From: Aeromonas rivipollensis
GTDB taxonomy: Bacteria; Pseudomonadota; Gammaproteobacteria; Enterobacterales; Aeromonadaceae
Direction: 5' to 3'
NCBI RefSeq assembly: GCF_010974825.1
Contig: NZ_JAAILA010000003.1
Location: forward strand, 186,001-250,000
Length of the DNA: 64,000 nt
Positions 43,596-52,310 of this stretch are shown here, piece after piece; positions within the stretch are counted from its first letter, which is position 1, and each line of letters begins with the position of its first letter. The translations under genes were made by a program, and so were the position numbers. The notes beneath the pieces were generated by a model, which saw nothing but the letters and a program-made list of their open reading frames with translations, ran no database searches and was not told where the DNA came from.

Positions 43596-44895
43596 GCACC
43601 ATCGGCTGGAACTTCGGCTGGGTAACCAGCTGATCGGTCATCTTGAATATGACTCCCAACGGGATACTTTTCAGCTCGGCTATACACCTGAGTGGCAAGC
43701 ACGTGGCTTCCCGCTCTCCCCCCCGCTGGCGCTGGATGGCTCAGCCAGCAGCGCCCAAGTCCGGGCATATCTCGGCAATTTGCTGCCAGAAAATCGTGGG
43801 CTGGAGCACCTGATTGAGGCGCTCTCCGTTTCGCGCAGCAATCTCTTTGCCCTGATCCACGGCATCGGCCGCGATGTCTCCGGGGCGGTCACCTTTACCC
43901 TGCCCGCAGAGCCCGACGTCCCCACCCATTTTCGCCCCATCACCCCGGAAGAGCTGTTGCTGCGCCTCGATCAGCCCGAGATCTGGCCGCTGGAAGTCTG
44001 GGATGGTCGCCCCCGCCTCTCGGTTGCGGGCGTGCAGGCCAAGCTCAACCTGCTGCGACTCGAGGGGACGCTGGGATTTGGCGAGGGCGAGCTCTGTTCC
44101 ACCCACCTCCTCAAGTTCGAGCATCACCCTCATCTGGTGATCAATGAGTTTGTGACCATGCGACTGGCCGCACTGCTGGGCATGCCGGTGGCACAAGTCG
44201 AACTGCACAGGGTCGGCCAAGGCGATAAGTCCCACCGAGGTTTGCTGGTAGAACGCTTCGATCGGCGCCTCGATGAAGATGGCTTGAGGGTGCGCCGTCG
44301 CCATATGATCGATGCCTGTCAGGGGCTGGGGTTTCCCGTCGCCCGAAAATATGAACGCAACTTCGGTGACGGGCGGGACGTGGCCCATATTCGGGAAGGG
44401 GTCAGCCTGCCACGGCTGTTCAGTCTCAGCGTCCTCTGTGTCAATCCGGCGCAGGCCAGACTGGACATGCTGCAATGGCTGCTCTTCAACCTCTGCGTCA
44501 ACAATCACGATGCCCACGGCAAGAACTACAGCTTCTTCGTATCAAAAGCCGGGCTGATGCCCACCCCCTGGTACGATCTGGTCAATGTGGGGCTTTACCC
44601 CGAGTTCAACCAGCATCTGGCCATGGCCATAGGCGACGAGTTTGCCCCCGAGGCGATCAACGCATGGCAGTTGCTGGAGATGGCCGAGGCGTGTGAGCTG
44701 CCCAAACGCCTGTTGCAGCAGACCTTGCACAAGATGGCCAGCGACATCCTTCACCATCTGGATGCCGCCATCGCCCTGGTTGAGACAGACAATCCCGCCG
44801 AGCTGGCTTATCTGGCAGGCTACCGAGACGACGTTGAGCGCCGTTGCCACCATTTTCAGGAGCAGGCGACGCTGTTGCCCGAGCTGCAACTGTAG
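43579..44895 (+). CDS. hipA: HipA-family Ser/Thr kinase toxin
   Basis: This 438-residue kinase toxin has an N-terminal couple_hipA domain of about residues 10-110. The kinase-like core has the nucleotide loop SVAGVQAKL (Ser148-Gln153) and LKFEHHPHLVINEFVTMRLA. The catalytic loop NNHDAHGKNYSF has Asp311, matching E. coli Asp309, and PWYDLVNVG stands at the metal-binding position. E. coli HipA phosphorylates glutamyl-tRNA synthetase and causes persistence. The frame looks intact. The start is an ATG after AGAGG inside hipB. Substrate identity is inferred only. Confidence 0.9.
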   Translation: MMSGSEHHRLELRLGNQLIGHLEYDSQRDTFQLGYTPEWQARGFPLSPPLALDGSASSAQVRAYLGNLLPENRGLEHLIEALSVSRSNLFALIHGIGRDVSGAVTFTLPAEPDVPTHFRPITPEELLLRLDQPEIWPLEVWDGRPRLSVAGVQAKLNLLRLEGTLGFGEGELCSTHLLKFEHHPHLVINEFVTMRLAALLGMPVAQVELHRVGQGDKSHRGLLVERFDRRLDEDGLRVRRRHMIDACQGLGFPVARKYERNFGDGRDVAHIREGVSLPRLFSLSVLCVNPAQARLDMLQWLLFNLCVNNHDAHGKNYSFFVSKAGLMPTPWYDLVNVGLYPEFNQHLAMAIGDEFAPEAINAWQLLEMAEACELPKRLLQQTLHKMASDILHHLDAAIALVETDNPAELAYLAGYRDDVERRCHHFQEQATLLPELQL

Positions 44896-44993
44896 CCGGG
44901 CCTTGTCCACTCCCATGGGACGCAGCCCAGCCTTGAGCCCATGGCGGGCATTGCCTACAATGACCCACTTTTTATCAAACTCAGGTCTATAAA

Positions 44994-45236
44994 ATGAGCG
45001 ACAACAAACCTGCACTGCCCGACCGTCTGGCGGCCAACCCGCGCAGCCCGCACCACGTGGCAGAGTGCTTCGAGCACGAGATCGGCATTCGCCTCAACGG
45101 CAAGGAGCGCACCAATGTCGAGGAGTACTGCATCAGCGAAGGTTGGGTGAAGATCCCCTCCCCCAAGGCCAAGGATCGCTACGGCAACCCCATGCTGATC
45201 ACCGTCAAGGGCACCGTCGAGGCCTTCTACGCCTAA
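44994..45236 (+). CDS. DUF3297 family protein
   Basis: This 80-residue cytosolic protein of unknown role is near-identical in pattern to the DUF3297 family: PDRLAANPRSPHHV, GIRLNGKERTNVEEYCISEGW and GNPMLITVKGTVEAFY. It is single, with a hairpin terminator downstream. The name reflects family only. Confidence 0.88.
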   Translation: MSDNKPALPDRLAANPRSPHHVAECFEHEIGIRLNGKERTNVEEYCISEGWVKIPSPKAKDRYGNPMLITVKGTVEAFYA

Positions 45237-45280
45237 GCGGCCCTGACCGCGCGCCCCGCTGGGCCCGCCGCCATGCTGTT

Positions 45281-45314
45281 CAGAACACCGGCCTTGCGCC
45301 GGTGTTCTGCTTTT
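45281..45314 (+). terminator. Terminator downstream of the DUF3297 gene
   Basis: A 12-bp stem CAGAACACCGGC/GCCGGTGTTCTG (45281-45292 with 45298-45309), followed by CTTTT. Confidence 0.8.
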
Positions 45315-45463
45315 GGGCTGGCCCTGCTCGCGGGTGGCTTCCCTTCCTTCATTTCTTTCCCTTCAGCCAGTGCCGTGAGCTGGTTGGCGTGCGGTGTCAC
45401 CCATCAAGGCAAGGGCGGCGCTCTTATCACCCCGGCCTGCTGGTTTATCCACGCCATCACCGC

Positions 45464-45583
45464 TCATCCTCGGGAGCGTGGCTTGCCAGTCTGCCAACGT
45501 TGCAGTGCGGCACCCGCCAGCACCAGCAGGATGCCGAGCAGATCACTCGCGGCGAGCAGTCCCAGCAGGATCAATATGGTCAT
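45464..45583 (-). CDS. Small membrane protein (39 residues) downstream of ydcZ-like gene
   Basis: An ATG with a strong AGGAG site that overlaps the preceding gene's stop region opens a 39-codon frame. The product starts MTILILLGLLAASDLLGILL, one hydrophobic helix of about 25 residues, followed by a basic tail QRWQTGKPRSRG. It lies 10 bp after the YdcZ-like gene on the same strand. It may be a partner small protein or a remnant of a second YdcZ unit. Confidence 0.55.
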   Translation of the reverse strand: MTILILLGLLAASDLLGILLVLAGAALQRWQTGKPRSRG

Positions 45584-45593
45584 GGTGTTTCTC

Positions 45594-46082
45594 CTAATGC
45601 AGCACGATTAGCAGGGCGCCGGCCATCACCAGCAGGGCGGCGAGCACGTCCTTCCCCGAGGGGCGGCGGCGGGCCAGCCCGAACCAGCCTCTGGCGTCGC
45701 ACAGGGCGCCAAACAGCAGCTGGCCGAGCAGCAGCAGGGCCAGGGTGCCCGCCATGCCGAGGGGCGAGTTGAGGCAGAGGGCCGCCAGCACCACGGTGAG
45801 CGCCCCCGGCAGGCCGCCGAGCCAGGCCCAGGGCGGGGCGGCTTCTGGCTGTGGGGGCCGTGGGGCCAGCCACCACAAGAGCGCGGCCACCAGGCTGCCG
45901 ACCCCGTGGGCCAACCAGCTCCCGAGCCAGGGGTCGGTGGCGCGGGCCAGGGCGCCGTTCTGGGCGATCATCAACGCCAGCAGCAGGCCGGCGGCGAAGG
46001 CCGCCAGGGCACCTATGGTCTGGCCAAGAGTCTGGCCGAGGGCGAGGCGTCCGGGGCGGCGGTCGATAAGAGGGGGGATCAT
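45594..46082 (-). CDS. YdcZ-type DMT family transporter
   Basis: This 162-residue inner-membrane protein has about five TM helices: LGQTIGALAAFAAGLLLALMI, WLAHGVGSLVAALLWWL, LGGLPGALTVVLAALCL, GTLALLLLGQLLFGAL and the VLAALLVMAGALLIVL end. The pattern matches DMT_YdcZ (PF04657), a half-size drug/metabolite transporter thought to dimerise. ATG 46082 follows AAGGAG. It is divergent from a LysR gene, its probable regulator. The substrate is unknown. Confidence 0.75.
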   Translation of the reverse strand: MIPPLIDRRPGRLALGQTLGQTIGALAAFAAGLLLALMIAQNGALARATDPWLGSWLAHGVGSLVAALLWWLAPRPPQPEAAPPWAWLGGLPGALTVVLAALCLNSPLGMAGTLALLLLGQLLFGALCDARGWFGLARRRPSGKDVLAALLVMAGALLIVLH

Positions 46083-46182
46083 GGGGTCACTCCTTGGTTG
46101 AACTGAGGAGCAGGGTAAATTGTTTTCGATATGGGGATAATCTACCCTTATGGAACAACATTGTTTCCGCTTTGAGAACAAC

Positions 46183-47076
46183 ATGAACCAGGATGCCTTC
46201 GCCCTGCTCCCCGCCTTCGTCGCCGTGGTGGAGGCGGGCACTTTCTCCGGCGCCGCCCGCCAGCTCGGTCTCAGCAAGTCGGTGCTGAGCAAGAAGGTGA
46301 GCCAGCTCGAGCAAACCCTCGGTTGCCAGCTTATCTACCGCACCACCCGCTCCCTCGCCCTGACCGAGGCGGGGGAGCGCTACTTCGAGACGGTGCGCCA
46401 TGCGGTGCGCCTGGCAAGCGAGGGGGAAGATGCCATCGGCGCCCTGCAATCGGCGCCCCGCGGCCTGCTGCGGGTGACTGTGCCCATGGTCTATGGTCGG
46501 CGCCACATAGCTCCCCTTATCCCCGAATTTCTCGCCCTCTATCCCGAGCTGCAGTTGCAGCTGGAGATGAGCGACGCCCTACAGGATCTGGTGGCCGAGG
46601 GGTTCGATGTGGCGGTGCGCATCGGCGAGCTGGAAGATTCGAGCCTGGTCGCCCGCCGCCTCGCCCCCTGTCACAGCACATTGTGCGCCGCCCCCGCCTA
46701 CCTGGCGCGGGCCGGCACGCCCCGCACCCCGGCCGATCTCGAGCGCCACAACTGCCTCTTCTACTCCCTGTTTCGCGGTGGCACCCAGTGGCGGCTGCAA
46801 GGCCCCGAGGGGGAGGTGGCCATCACCCCGCGGGGCAATTTCGAGGTCAACAACAGCGACGCCATCCACACGGCGCTGCTGGCGGGGCTTGGCATAGGCA
46901 ACATGCCGGACTTTATCGTGGAGCGGGATCTCGCCACCGGTCGGCTGGTGCCCCTGCTGCCAGACCACGCCCTGCCCGAGCACGGCATCTGGTGCGTCTA
47001 TCCCAGGCGCCGTCACCTGCCCGCCAAGGTGGAGGCCTGGCTGGGGTTTCTCCACGAGCGTCTGGGTCTGCGCTAG
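46183..47076 (+). CDS. LysR-family transcriptional regulator
   Basis: About 297 residues. The N-terminal winged HTH is FVAVVEAGTFSGAARQLGLSKSVLSKKVSQLE with IYRTTRSLALTEAG. The C-terminal effector domain is of the CrgA-like class, with LRVTVPMVYGRRHIAPLIPEFLALYPEL, GFDVAVRIGEL and a late GLGIGNMPDFIV. It is divergent from the YdcZ-like transporter across about 100 bp that contain the inverted motif ATA-GGG/CCC-TAT near 46128-46152. ATG 46150 would add 11 residues. A weak hairpin with a T run follows the stop. Confidence 0.82.
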   Translation: MNQDAFALLPAFVAVVEAGTFSGAARQLGLSKSVLSKKVSQLEQTLGCQLIYRTTRSLALTEAGERYFETVRHAVRLASEGEDAIGALQSAPRGLLRVTVPMVYGRRHIAPLIPEFLALYPELQLQLEMSDALQDLVAEGFDVAVRIGELEDSSLVARRLAPCHSTLCAAPAYLARAGTPRTPADLERHNCLFYSLFRGGTQWRLQGPEGEVAITPRGNFEVNNSDAIHTALLAGLGIGNMPDFIVERDLATGRLVPLLPDHALPEHGIWCVYPRRRHLPAKVEAWLGFLHERLGLR

Positions 47077-47090
47077 GGGGTGACCGGGAT

Positions 47091-47114
47091 AACCGAAGCG
47101 GTTCACGTTTTTTT
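47091..47114 (+). terminator. Weak terminator downstream of the LysR gene
   Basis: A 5-bp stem AACCG/CGGTT, then CACG and seven T residues. Confidence 0.5.
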
Positions 47115-47221
47115 CATCGGGAAAGGAGTAGAGTAGGCAATTACCAAGCGCCTGTTTTAATTGAAAAAGGCTCCAGGGGAGCATGCCATGGCATAGCGCC
47201 CCTCCCCCTAGGTGGAACGCC

Positions 47222-48328
47222 ATGATGAAGAAAACTGCGATTGCCCTGACCCTGGCCAGCCTGCTGGCGCTGCCGGTGGTCACCGCCTCCGATGCCTGGG
47301 CCGCCCCGGTGCGCTCCCTGCAAAAGGAGCAAAATTACGACCAGTACATCAGCAAACGCCAGGTGGTGGACCAGCTGCTGGCGGATGCCGCCCGCATCTT
47401 CCACTCCCCCGCCCGGGTCTCAGATGCCGGTTTCACCGCCAAGATGCCGAGCAACATGGAGCAGGTCACCGAGCTCCTGCTGCAGGCTCACCAGCTCGAG
47501 CCCTACCGCACCGACCTGCTCATCTCGGCGGCCAACGCCCAGATCTACAACGGCAACGTGGACAGAGCCATCGCCCTGTTCGAGCAGGCCCTCAGCACGG
47601 CGCCGGACGATCTGGATCTCAACACCTATCTGGCCACCTGGCAGCGCTTCAAGGGCGATCAGGCCAAGTCCGACGCCTATTTCAAGCGGGTCGGCGAGCT
47701 CAATGCCGGTCGGGCCGCCGATCTGCAGCGGCTGTTCGACACCGTCGACCGGGTGATCGCCACCCCCCTCAAGGAGCGCCAGGGGCGCGGCGAGAAGAAG
47801 GGGCGACAGGCCATCGTCACCCTGGGCTATGCCCTCAACCCCGATGGCAGCATGCACGAGATCCTGCTGGGGCGCCTCGAGACCACCCGCGCCCTGGCCC
47901 AGGCCAACCCGGCGGCCCTCATCATCCTCACCGGCGGCGTGCCCCAGAACCGCCAGACCGAGGGCAAGCTGATGGCGGACTGGCTGGCGAAGAAGGGCAT
48001 AGACAGATCCCGCATCATCGAGGAGAACTACGCCACCAGCACGGTGGAGAACGCCCTCTACAGCGGCTATGCCCTCGCCCGCCACGAGATTGAGTACGCC
48101 ACCCTGGTAAGCTCGGCGAGCCACGTGCGCCGGGGCCAGACCCTGCTGGAAATCGCCTGCTGGCAGAGCGGTCCGGCCAATATCCGCATCGACAGCGTCG
48201 CCTACCCGGACAAGCCCCTCTCGGCCCTGGCCAAGGCGAGCCCGGAGGAGCTGCTCGGCATCTACCGCGATGCTCTGCGCACCTATGGCCTCTGGAGTTA
48301 CCGCTCGGCCCCGCTGCTGGAGCGCTGA
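47222..48328 (+). CDS. Exported DUF218 (ElyC/SanA/YdcF-like) protein with TPR-like region
   Basis: About 368 residues. The signal peptide is TAIALTLASLLALPVV...AWA. An N-terminal helical region of about residues 45-165 with TPR-like repeats includes LLLQAHQLEPYRTDLLISAANAQIYNG and RAIALFEQALSTAPDDLDL. The C-terminal DUF218 domain (about 195-340) has IVTLGYALNPDGSM, LIILTGGVPQNRQTEGKLMADWL, IIEENYATSTVENA and a closing SASHVRRG. Related proteins act in envelope polysaccharide or peptidoglycan maintenance; the exact role here is unknown. A terminator follows. Confidence 0.78.
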   Translation: MMKKTAIALTLASLLALPVVTASDAWAAPVRSLQKEQNYDQYISKRQVVDQLLADAARIFHSPARVSDAGFTAKMPSNMEQVTELLLQAHQLEPYRTDLLISAANAQIYNGNVDRAIALFEQALSTAPDDLDLNTYLATWQRFKGDQAKSDAYFKRVGELNAGRAADLQRLFDTVDRVIATPLKERQGRGEKKGRQAIVTLGYALNPDGSMHEILLGRLETTRALAQANPAALIILTGGVPQNRQTEGKLMADWLAKKGIDRSRIIEENYATSTVENALYSGYALARHEIEYATLVSSASHVRRGQTLLEIACWQSGPANIRIDSVAYPDKPLSALAKASPEELLGIYRDALRTYGLWSYRSAPLLER

Positions 48329-48349
48329 TCCCATGAGATAACGCCCAGC

Positions 48350-48377
48350 AAAAAGCCCGCCGAATGGTGGGCTTTTT
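48350..48377 (+). terminator. Terminator downstream of the DUF218 gene
   Basis: Stem AAAAAGCCC-CC paired with GG-GGGCTTTTT around loop GAAT, with one internal mismatch. Confidence 0.75.
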
Positions 48378-48410
48378 CATCATCTGGCGGGCTTGGGTGT
48401 CGCTGGCGTG

Positions 48411-48465
48411 CCTCAGCTCTTGAGATCCAGCCACAATGGTGAAGCCCTCAAAGACCAGTCGGGCT
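48411..48465 (-). pseudogene. Remnant of a second DUF1428 gene 3' end
   Basis: This stretch repeats, about 71 bp away, the end of the DUF1428 gene at 48482-48534. On the minus strand it encodes ARLVFEGFTIV against ARMIFGGFTTV in the intact gene. No upstream part of such a gene is present, so it is a fragment. Confidence 0.6.
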
Positions 48466-48483
48466 TTTGGCTCTGGCGGCCCC

Positions 48484-48852
48484 TCAGCCCTTGAGCTCCA
48501 GCACTGTGGTGAAGCCCCCGAAGATCATCCGGGCGCCATCGAAGGGCATGGTCTGGTGCATGGGGCTGGCTGGATCCATCCTGGGGTCCTGCATCATCTT
48601 GGTCATGGCCTCGTCCCGTACTGCCTTGCTCGGCCACTCCACCCAGGAGAAGACCACGCTTTCGTCCTCCTTGGCCGCCACCGCGCGGTAAAAGTCGGTC
48701 TGCTTGCCGTGGGGCACGTCATCCCCCCAACATTCCAGCACCCGGGTGGCCCCATATTCGAGAAAGATGGGGTCAAACAGCCCCGCATGGTCGATCAGGG
48801 CCTGCTTGTTGACCGTGGGCACGGCGATCACGAATCCGTCCACATATGACAT
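48484..48852 (-). CDS. DUF1428 family protein (YbaA-like)
   Basis: This 122-residue cytosolic protein has a dimeric alpha-beta-barrel fold. MSYVDGFVIAVP, FLEYGATRVLECWGDDVPHG, ESVVFSWVEWPSKAVRD and MPFDGARMIFGGF all fit DUF1428/YbaA. The function is unknown. It lies 57 bp after the MFS transporter gene on the same strand. A diverged repeat of its last 18 codons follows at 48411. Confidence 0.88.
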   Translation of the reverse strand: MSYVDGFVIAVPTVNKQALIDHAGLFDPIFLEYGATRVLECWGDDVPHGKQTDFYRAVAAKEDESVVFSWVEWPSKAVRDEAMTKMMQDPRMDPASPMHQTMPFDGARMIFGGFTTVLELKG

Positions 48853-48909
48853 GAGCCTTTCCTCCTGTGATTGAGGATCTCAGCATAGCAGCCGCGCCCC
48901 TGGCTGCCC

Positions 48910-50271
48910 TCAGAGGGCCACCAGCCGCTCCAGATCGCTGCGGGTCAGGCGCTTGCTGTCCACCTTCACGTAGAGGGAGTGCTCCTCAGGCACCAGCAGC
49001 ACGTCGCTCACCCCGTCACAGGCGCGGATCTTCTGCTCCAGGGCCGGACTCGCGGCCACCCCTTCCGGCAGCACTATGCGCAGGCTGCTGACGTAGGGAG
49101 GCTCGGCCATGGTGAGGCTGACCCCAAACCAGAGCAGGGCAAGCAGGGCGCAGCCGCCAAACACCAGAGGGCCGCCCCCCAGGCTGTAGAGCAGCCCCCC
49201 CAGGCTGCCGCCGATGGCGACGCCGAGGAACTGGCTGGTGGAGTAGACCCCCATGGCGGTGCCCTTGTAACCCGGCGGGGACTCCTTGCTGATGAGCGAC
49301 GGCAGCAGCGCCTCCATCACGTTGAAGCCGACGAAGAAAAGCTGCAGCCCCAACAGCAGGCCCCAGAGCTGCAGGCCTGCCTGCCACAGCACCAGCTCGG
49401 CAACCAGCATCACCAGCACGCAGGCCTGGAACACCCGCTTCATCTGGCGGTGCTTCTCGGCATAGATGATGAAAGGCACCACGCTCACGAAGGCGATCAA
49501 CATGGTAACTAGATATGCCTGCCACTGGTGCTCCCGGGCCAGTCCTGCTTGTTCGAGCAGGGGCGGCAGCGCCACGAAGCTCGACATCAGCAGGGTGTGG
49601 ACGCAGAGGATGCCGAGGTTGAGCTTGAGCAGACGCCCATTGGTGAGCACGGTGCGAAAACCGCCGCGCACCATGGCGGACTCGCGATTTTGCAGGTGGG
49701 CCGCCGGGGTCGGCACCACCCAGATCACCATGGCGATGGCCGCCAGCGCCAGCAGGGCGATGAGCCAGAAGAGGCCGGATAACCCCACCGCCTGGGTGAT
49801 CAGGGGGCCTGTCACCATGGCGATGGCGAAGGTGATGCCAAAGCTCACCCCGATGAAAGCCATGGCCTTGGTGCGGTTCTGCTCCCGGGTGAGATCAGAC
49901 AAGAGTGCCATGACGGCGGCGGAGATGGCGCCGCTCCCTTGCAGGGCGCGGCCGACGATGACCCCCCAGATGGAGTCGCTCAGGGCGGCGATGACGCTAC
50001 CGAGGGCAAACATCAACAGGCCGCCGACGATAAGGGGCTTGCGGCCGATGCGATCGGAGAGCAGCCCGAAGGGGATCTGGAACAGCGCCTGGGTCATGCC
50101 GTAGATGCCGATGGCAAGACCGATGAGCGCCTCCGAGGCGCCCGCCAGGGACATGCCGTAGGTGGTCAGCACCGGCAGGACCATGAACATGCCGAGCATG
50201 CGCAACGAGAAGACGGAGCCGAGCGCCCAGGTCGCGCGGCGCTCGCCCCTCGTCATGGTGAAATCATTCAT
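48910..50271 (-). CDS. yajR: MFS transporter of the YajR type
   Basis: This 453-residue proton-driven exporter has 12 TM helices (about residues 15-385). Motif A is GLLSDRIGRKPLIVGG, and FSLRMLGMFMVLPVLTTYG opens the first helix. After TM12 comes a soluble domain of about 65 residues (SLRIVLPEGVAASPALEQKIRACDGV then LYVKVDSKRLTRSDLERLV) with the ferredoxin-like YAM fold typical of YajR. The substrate is not known. The 5' region faces the cyo operon end. Confidence 0.88.
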   Translation of the reverse strand: MNDFTMTRGERRATWALGSVFSLRMLGMFMVLPVLTTYGMSLAGASEALIGLAIGIYGMTQALFQIPFGLLSDRIGRKPLIVGGLLMFALGSVIAALSDSIWGVIVGRALQGSGAISAAVMALLSDLTREQNRTKAMAFIGVSFGITFAIAMVTGPLITQAVGLSGLFWLIALLALAAIAMVIWVVPTPAAHLQNRESAMVRGGFRTVLTNGRLLKLNLGILCVHTLLMSSFVALPPLLEQAGLAREHQWQAYLVTMLIAFVSVVPFIIYAEKHRQMKRVFQACVLVMLVAELVLWQAGLQLWGLLLGLQLFFVGFNVMEALLPSLISKESPPGYKGTAMGVYSTSQFLGVAIGGSLGGLLYSLGGGPLVFGGCALLALLWFGVSLTMAEPPYVSSLRIVLPEGVAASPALEQKIRACDGVSDVLLVPEEHSLYVKVDSKRLTRSDLERLVAL

Positions 50272-50370
50272 GATGGCCTCGATAGGTCAGAGAGAGGAGA
50301 CACAAAGGGGCGGATGACAAGGCACGCCACACCCGAAAAAGCCGACAATGCGCCCCGTGGGGCGGGCCTC

Positions 50371-50402
50371 ATAATAACAGAGCCGGGAAGGTTCCCGGCT
50401 CT
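50371..50402 (-). terminator. Probable terminator of the cyo operon
   Basis: A perfect 11-bp stem CAGAGCCGGGA/TCCCGGCTCTG at 50379-50402, with a modest U-rich flank (TTATTAT) on the minus strand, 58 bp after cyoE. Confidence 0.6.
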
Positions 50403-50460
50403 GGATTCTATTGATTTTCCTGTGTTGCATCACAGCCTTGGGGTCCGGCAACGCGGGCCA

Positions 50461-51351
50461 TCAGGGCAGCATGCTCACCAGCACGGGAGTTGCATCCGGC
50501 TGGAAGTCCACCGACATCATCACGCTCAGACAAGTAATGGTGACGATGGAGAACATGAACAGCTTGCGGGCCCAGAGGGAGTCATCCACCGCCGCCTTGT
50601 AGCCAGACAGCGCCATCCCCAGCCACCAGACGCTCACCGCGGTGGCGACTATCAGGTACTTGTAACCGGCGTAGCCGCCGAGGAACAGCATCAGGGTCGG
50701 CACCATGAAGGCCAGTATGTAGAGGGTGATGTGGTGCTTGGCCACAGAAATCCCCTTCACCACCGGCAACACAGGGATGTTGGCGGCCTGGTAATCCTTG
50801 AAGCGGAAGATGGCAATCGCATAGGAGTGCGGCATCTGCCACAGGCTGAAGATCGCCAGCAGGATAAGCGCACCGGAGTCGAACTGGCCGCTCACCGCGC
50901 AATAGCCGATGACGGGTGGCGCGGCGCCGGAGAGGCTGCCGACCAGGGTGCCATAGACAGAATGACGCTTCATGTAGAGGCTGTAGACCCCCACATAGAC
51001 CAGGAAGCCCAGCACCGCCAGCAAGGCGGCCAACGGATTGGCCGCAAAGTAGAGCAGTGCAATGCCCGCAACGCCCAGCGCGCTCGCATACCAGAGCGAC
51101 ACACCGGGGGCGATGAGCCCCCTCACCAGGGCGCGGTTCTTGGTGCGCTCCATGATGCAGTCGATGTCCCGGTCGATGTAGTTGTTGAACACACAACCGG
51201 AGGCGACCACCAGTGACACCCCCGCCATGGTCAGGATGAACAGGGGCACATCCAGGCTCCCCTTCGAGGCCAGCAGGAAGCCGCCGATAACCGAGATGAG
51301 GTTACCGAAGATGATGCCCGGCTTGGTCACTTGCAGGTATTGCTTCATCAT
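50461..51351 (-). CDS. cyoE: Protoheme IX farnesyltransferase (heme O synthase)
   Basis: UbiA-superfamily membrane prenyltransferase, 296 residues, converting heme B to heme O for the oxidase. The Asp-rich motif [18 protein letters not shown] (near residues 62-79) binds farnesyl diphosphate. [13 protein letters not shown] and [13 protein letters not shown] are conserved, with about nine TM helices. GTG 51354 and ATG 51348 are alternative starts one codon either side. It is the last gene of cyoABCDE, 13 bp after cyoD. Confidence 0.94.
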   Translation of the reverse strand: MMKQYLQVTKPGIIFGNLISVIGGFLLASKGSLDVPLFILTMAGVSLVVASGCVFNNYIDRDIDCIMERTKNRALVRGLIAPGVSLWYASALGVAGIALLYFAANPLAALLAVLGFLVYVGVYSLYMKRHSVYGTLVGSLSGAAPPVIGYCAVSGQFDSGALILLAIFSLWQMPHSYAIAIFRFKDYQAANIPVLPVVKGISVAKHHITLYILAFMVPTLMLFLGGYAGYKYLIVATAVSVWWLGMALSGYKAAVDDSLWARKLFMFSIVTITCLSVMMSVDFQPDATPVLVSMLP

Positions 51352-51364
51352 CACATCAAGCCGC

Positions 51365-51694
51365 TCAGTGAACCATCATGTTGATGTTGAGGTTGTACAT
51401 GATCCACAGGGAACCCACGACCACGATGGCGATGATGAGCACGGTAAAGACCAGTGCCACCAGGTTCCACCGCTCCTCGGAGGAGGTGTTCATGTGCAGG
51501 AAGTAGATCAGGTGCACGAAGATCTGCACCACCGCCATGGCCACTACGGTGCCGAGCACCATGGCATGGGAGGCGGAGCCGTCCATCACCATCCAGAACG
51601 GGATCGCGGTCAGGATGAGTGACAGCACGAAGCCGGTCATATAGGACTTGACGCTGCCGTGGCTGGCGCCGTGATTGTCAACAGAATGACTCAT
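51365..51694 (-). CDS. cyoD: Cytochrome bo3 ubiquinol oxidase subunit IV
   Basis: Three-TM accessory subunit of 109 residues (E. coli 109) that helps Cu(B) site assembly. [36 protein letters not shown] and [23 protein letters not shown] are the helices. It directly abuts cyoC. Confidence 0.94.
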   Translation of the reverse strand: MSHSVDNHGASHGSVKSYMTGFVLSLILTAIPFWMVMDGSASHAMVLGTVVAMAVVQIFVHLIYFLHMNTSSEERWNLVALVFTVLIIAIVVVGSLWIMYNLNINMMVH

Positions 51695-52306
51695 TTACAT
51701 GACCCCCATCAGATAAACCACGGTGAAGACGCAGATCCACACCACGTCCAGGAAGTGCCAGAACAGGCTCAGGCACATCAGGCGCGTGCGGTTGCGCTCG
51801 GTCAGCCCCTTCTTGCTGATCAGTACCATCATCACGATGATCCAGATAAGGCCGCTGGTGACGTGGATACCGTGGGTACCGACCAGGGTGAAGAAGGCGG
51901 ACAGGAAGCCGCTGCGATCCGGGCCCGCATCATTGACGATCAGATGATGGAACTCGTAGATCTCCATGGCGATGAAGCCGGCGCCAAGAATGAAGGTGAC
52001 CAGCAGCCAGGTGTTGACCGCAGAGACCTTGTTCTTGTTCATGGCCAGCATGCCGAACCCGAAGGTGATGGAGCTCAGCAGCAGCAGCATGGTTTCGGCG
52101 AACACGAACGGCAGTTCGAAGATGTCCTTGCCGGTGGGGCCGCCGGCGGTGCCGTTGACCAGGACTGCATAGGTTGCGAACAGGGTCGCAAACAGGATGC
52201 AGTCGCTCATCAGGTAGATCCAGAAGCCGAACACCTTGGTGGCACCGGCATCATGGTGCCCATCCTCATGGGCACCGTGAGAGTGATGTAGAACGTCAGT
52301 CGCCAT
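51695..52306 (-). CDS. cyoC: Cytochrome bo3 ubiquinol oxidase subunit III
   Basis: Membrane subunit of 203 residues (E. coli 204) with five TM helices. A His-rich N-terminus ([16 protein letters not shown]) precedes [46 protein letters not shown] and the final [20 protein letters not shown] 52306 is chosen; an in-frame upstream extension runs into cyoB. It is 4 bp after cyoB. Confidence 0.95.
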   Translation of the reverse strand: MATDVLHHSHGAHEDGHHDAGATKVFGFWIYLMSDCILFATLFATYAVLVNGTAGGPTGKDIFELPFVFAETMLLLLSSITFGFGMLAMNKNKVSAVNTWLLVTFILGAGFIAMEIYEFHHLIVNDAGPDRSGFLSAFFTLVGTHGIHVTSGLIWIIVMMVLISKKGLTERNRTRLMCLSLFWHFLDVVWICVFTVVYLMGVM

Positions 52307-52310
52307 GGAG

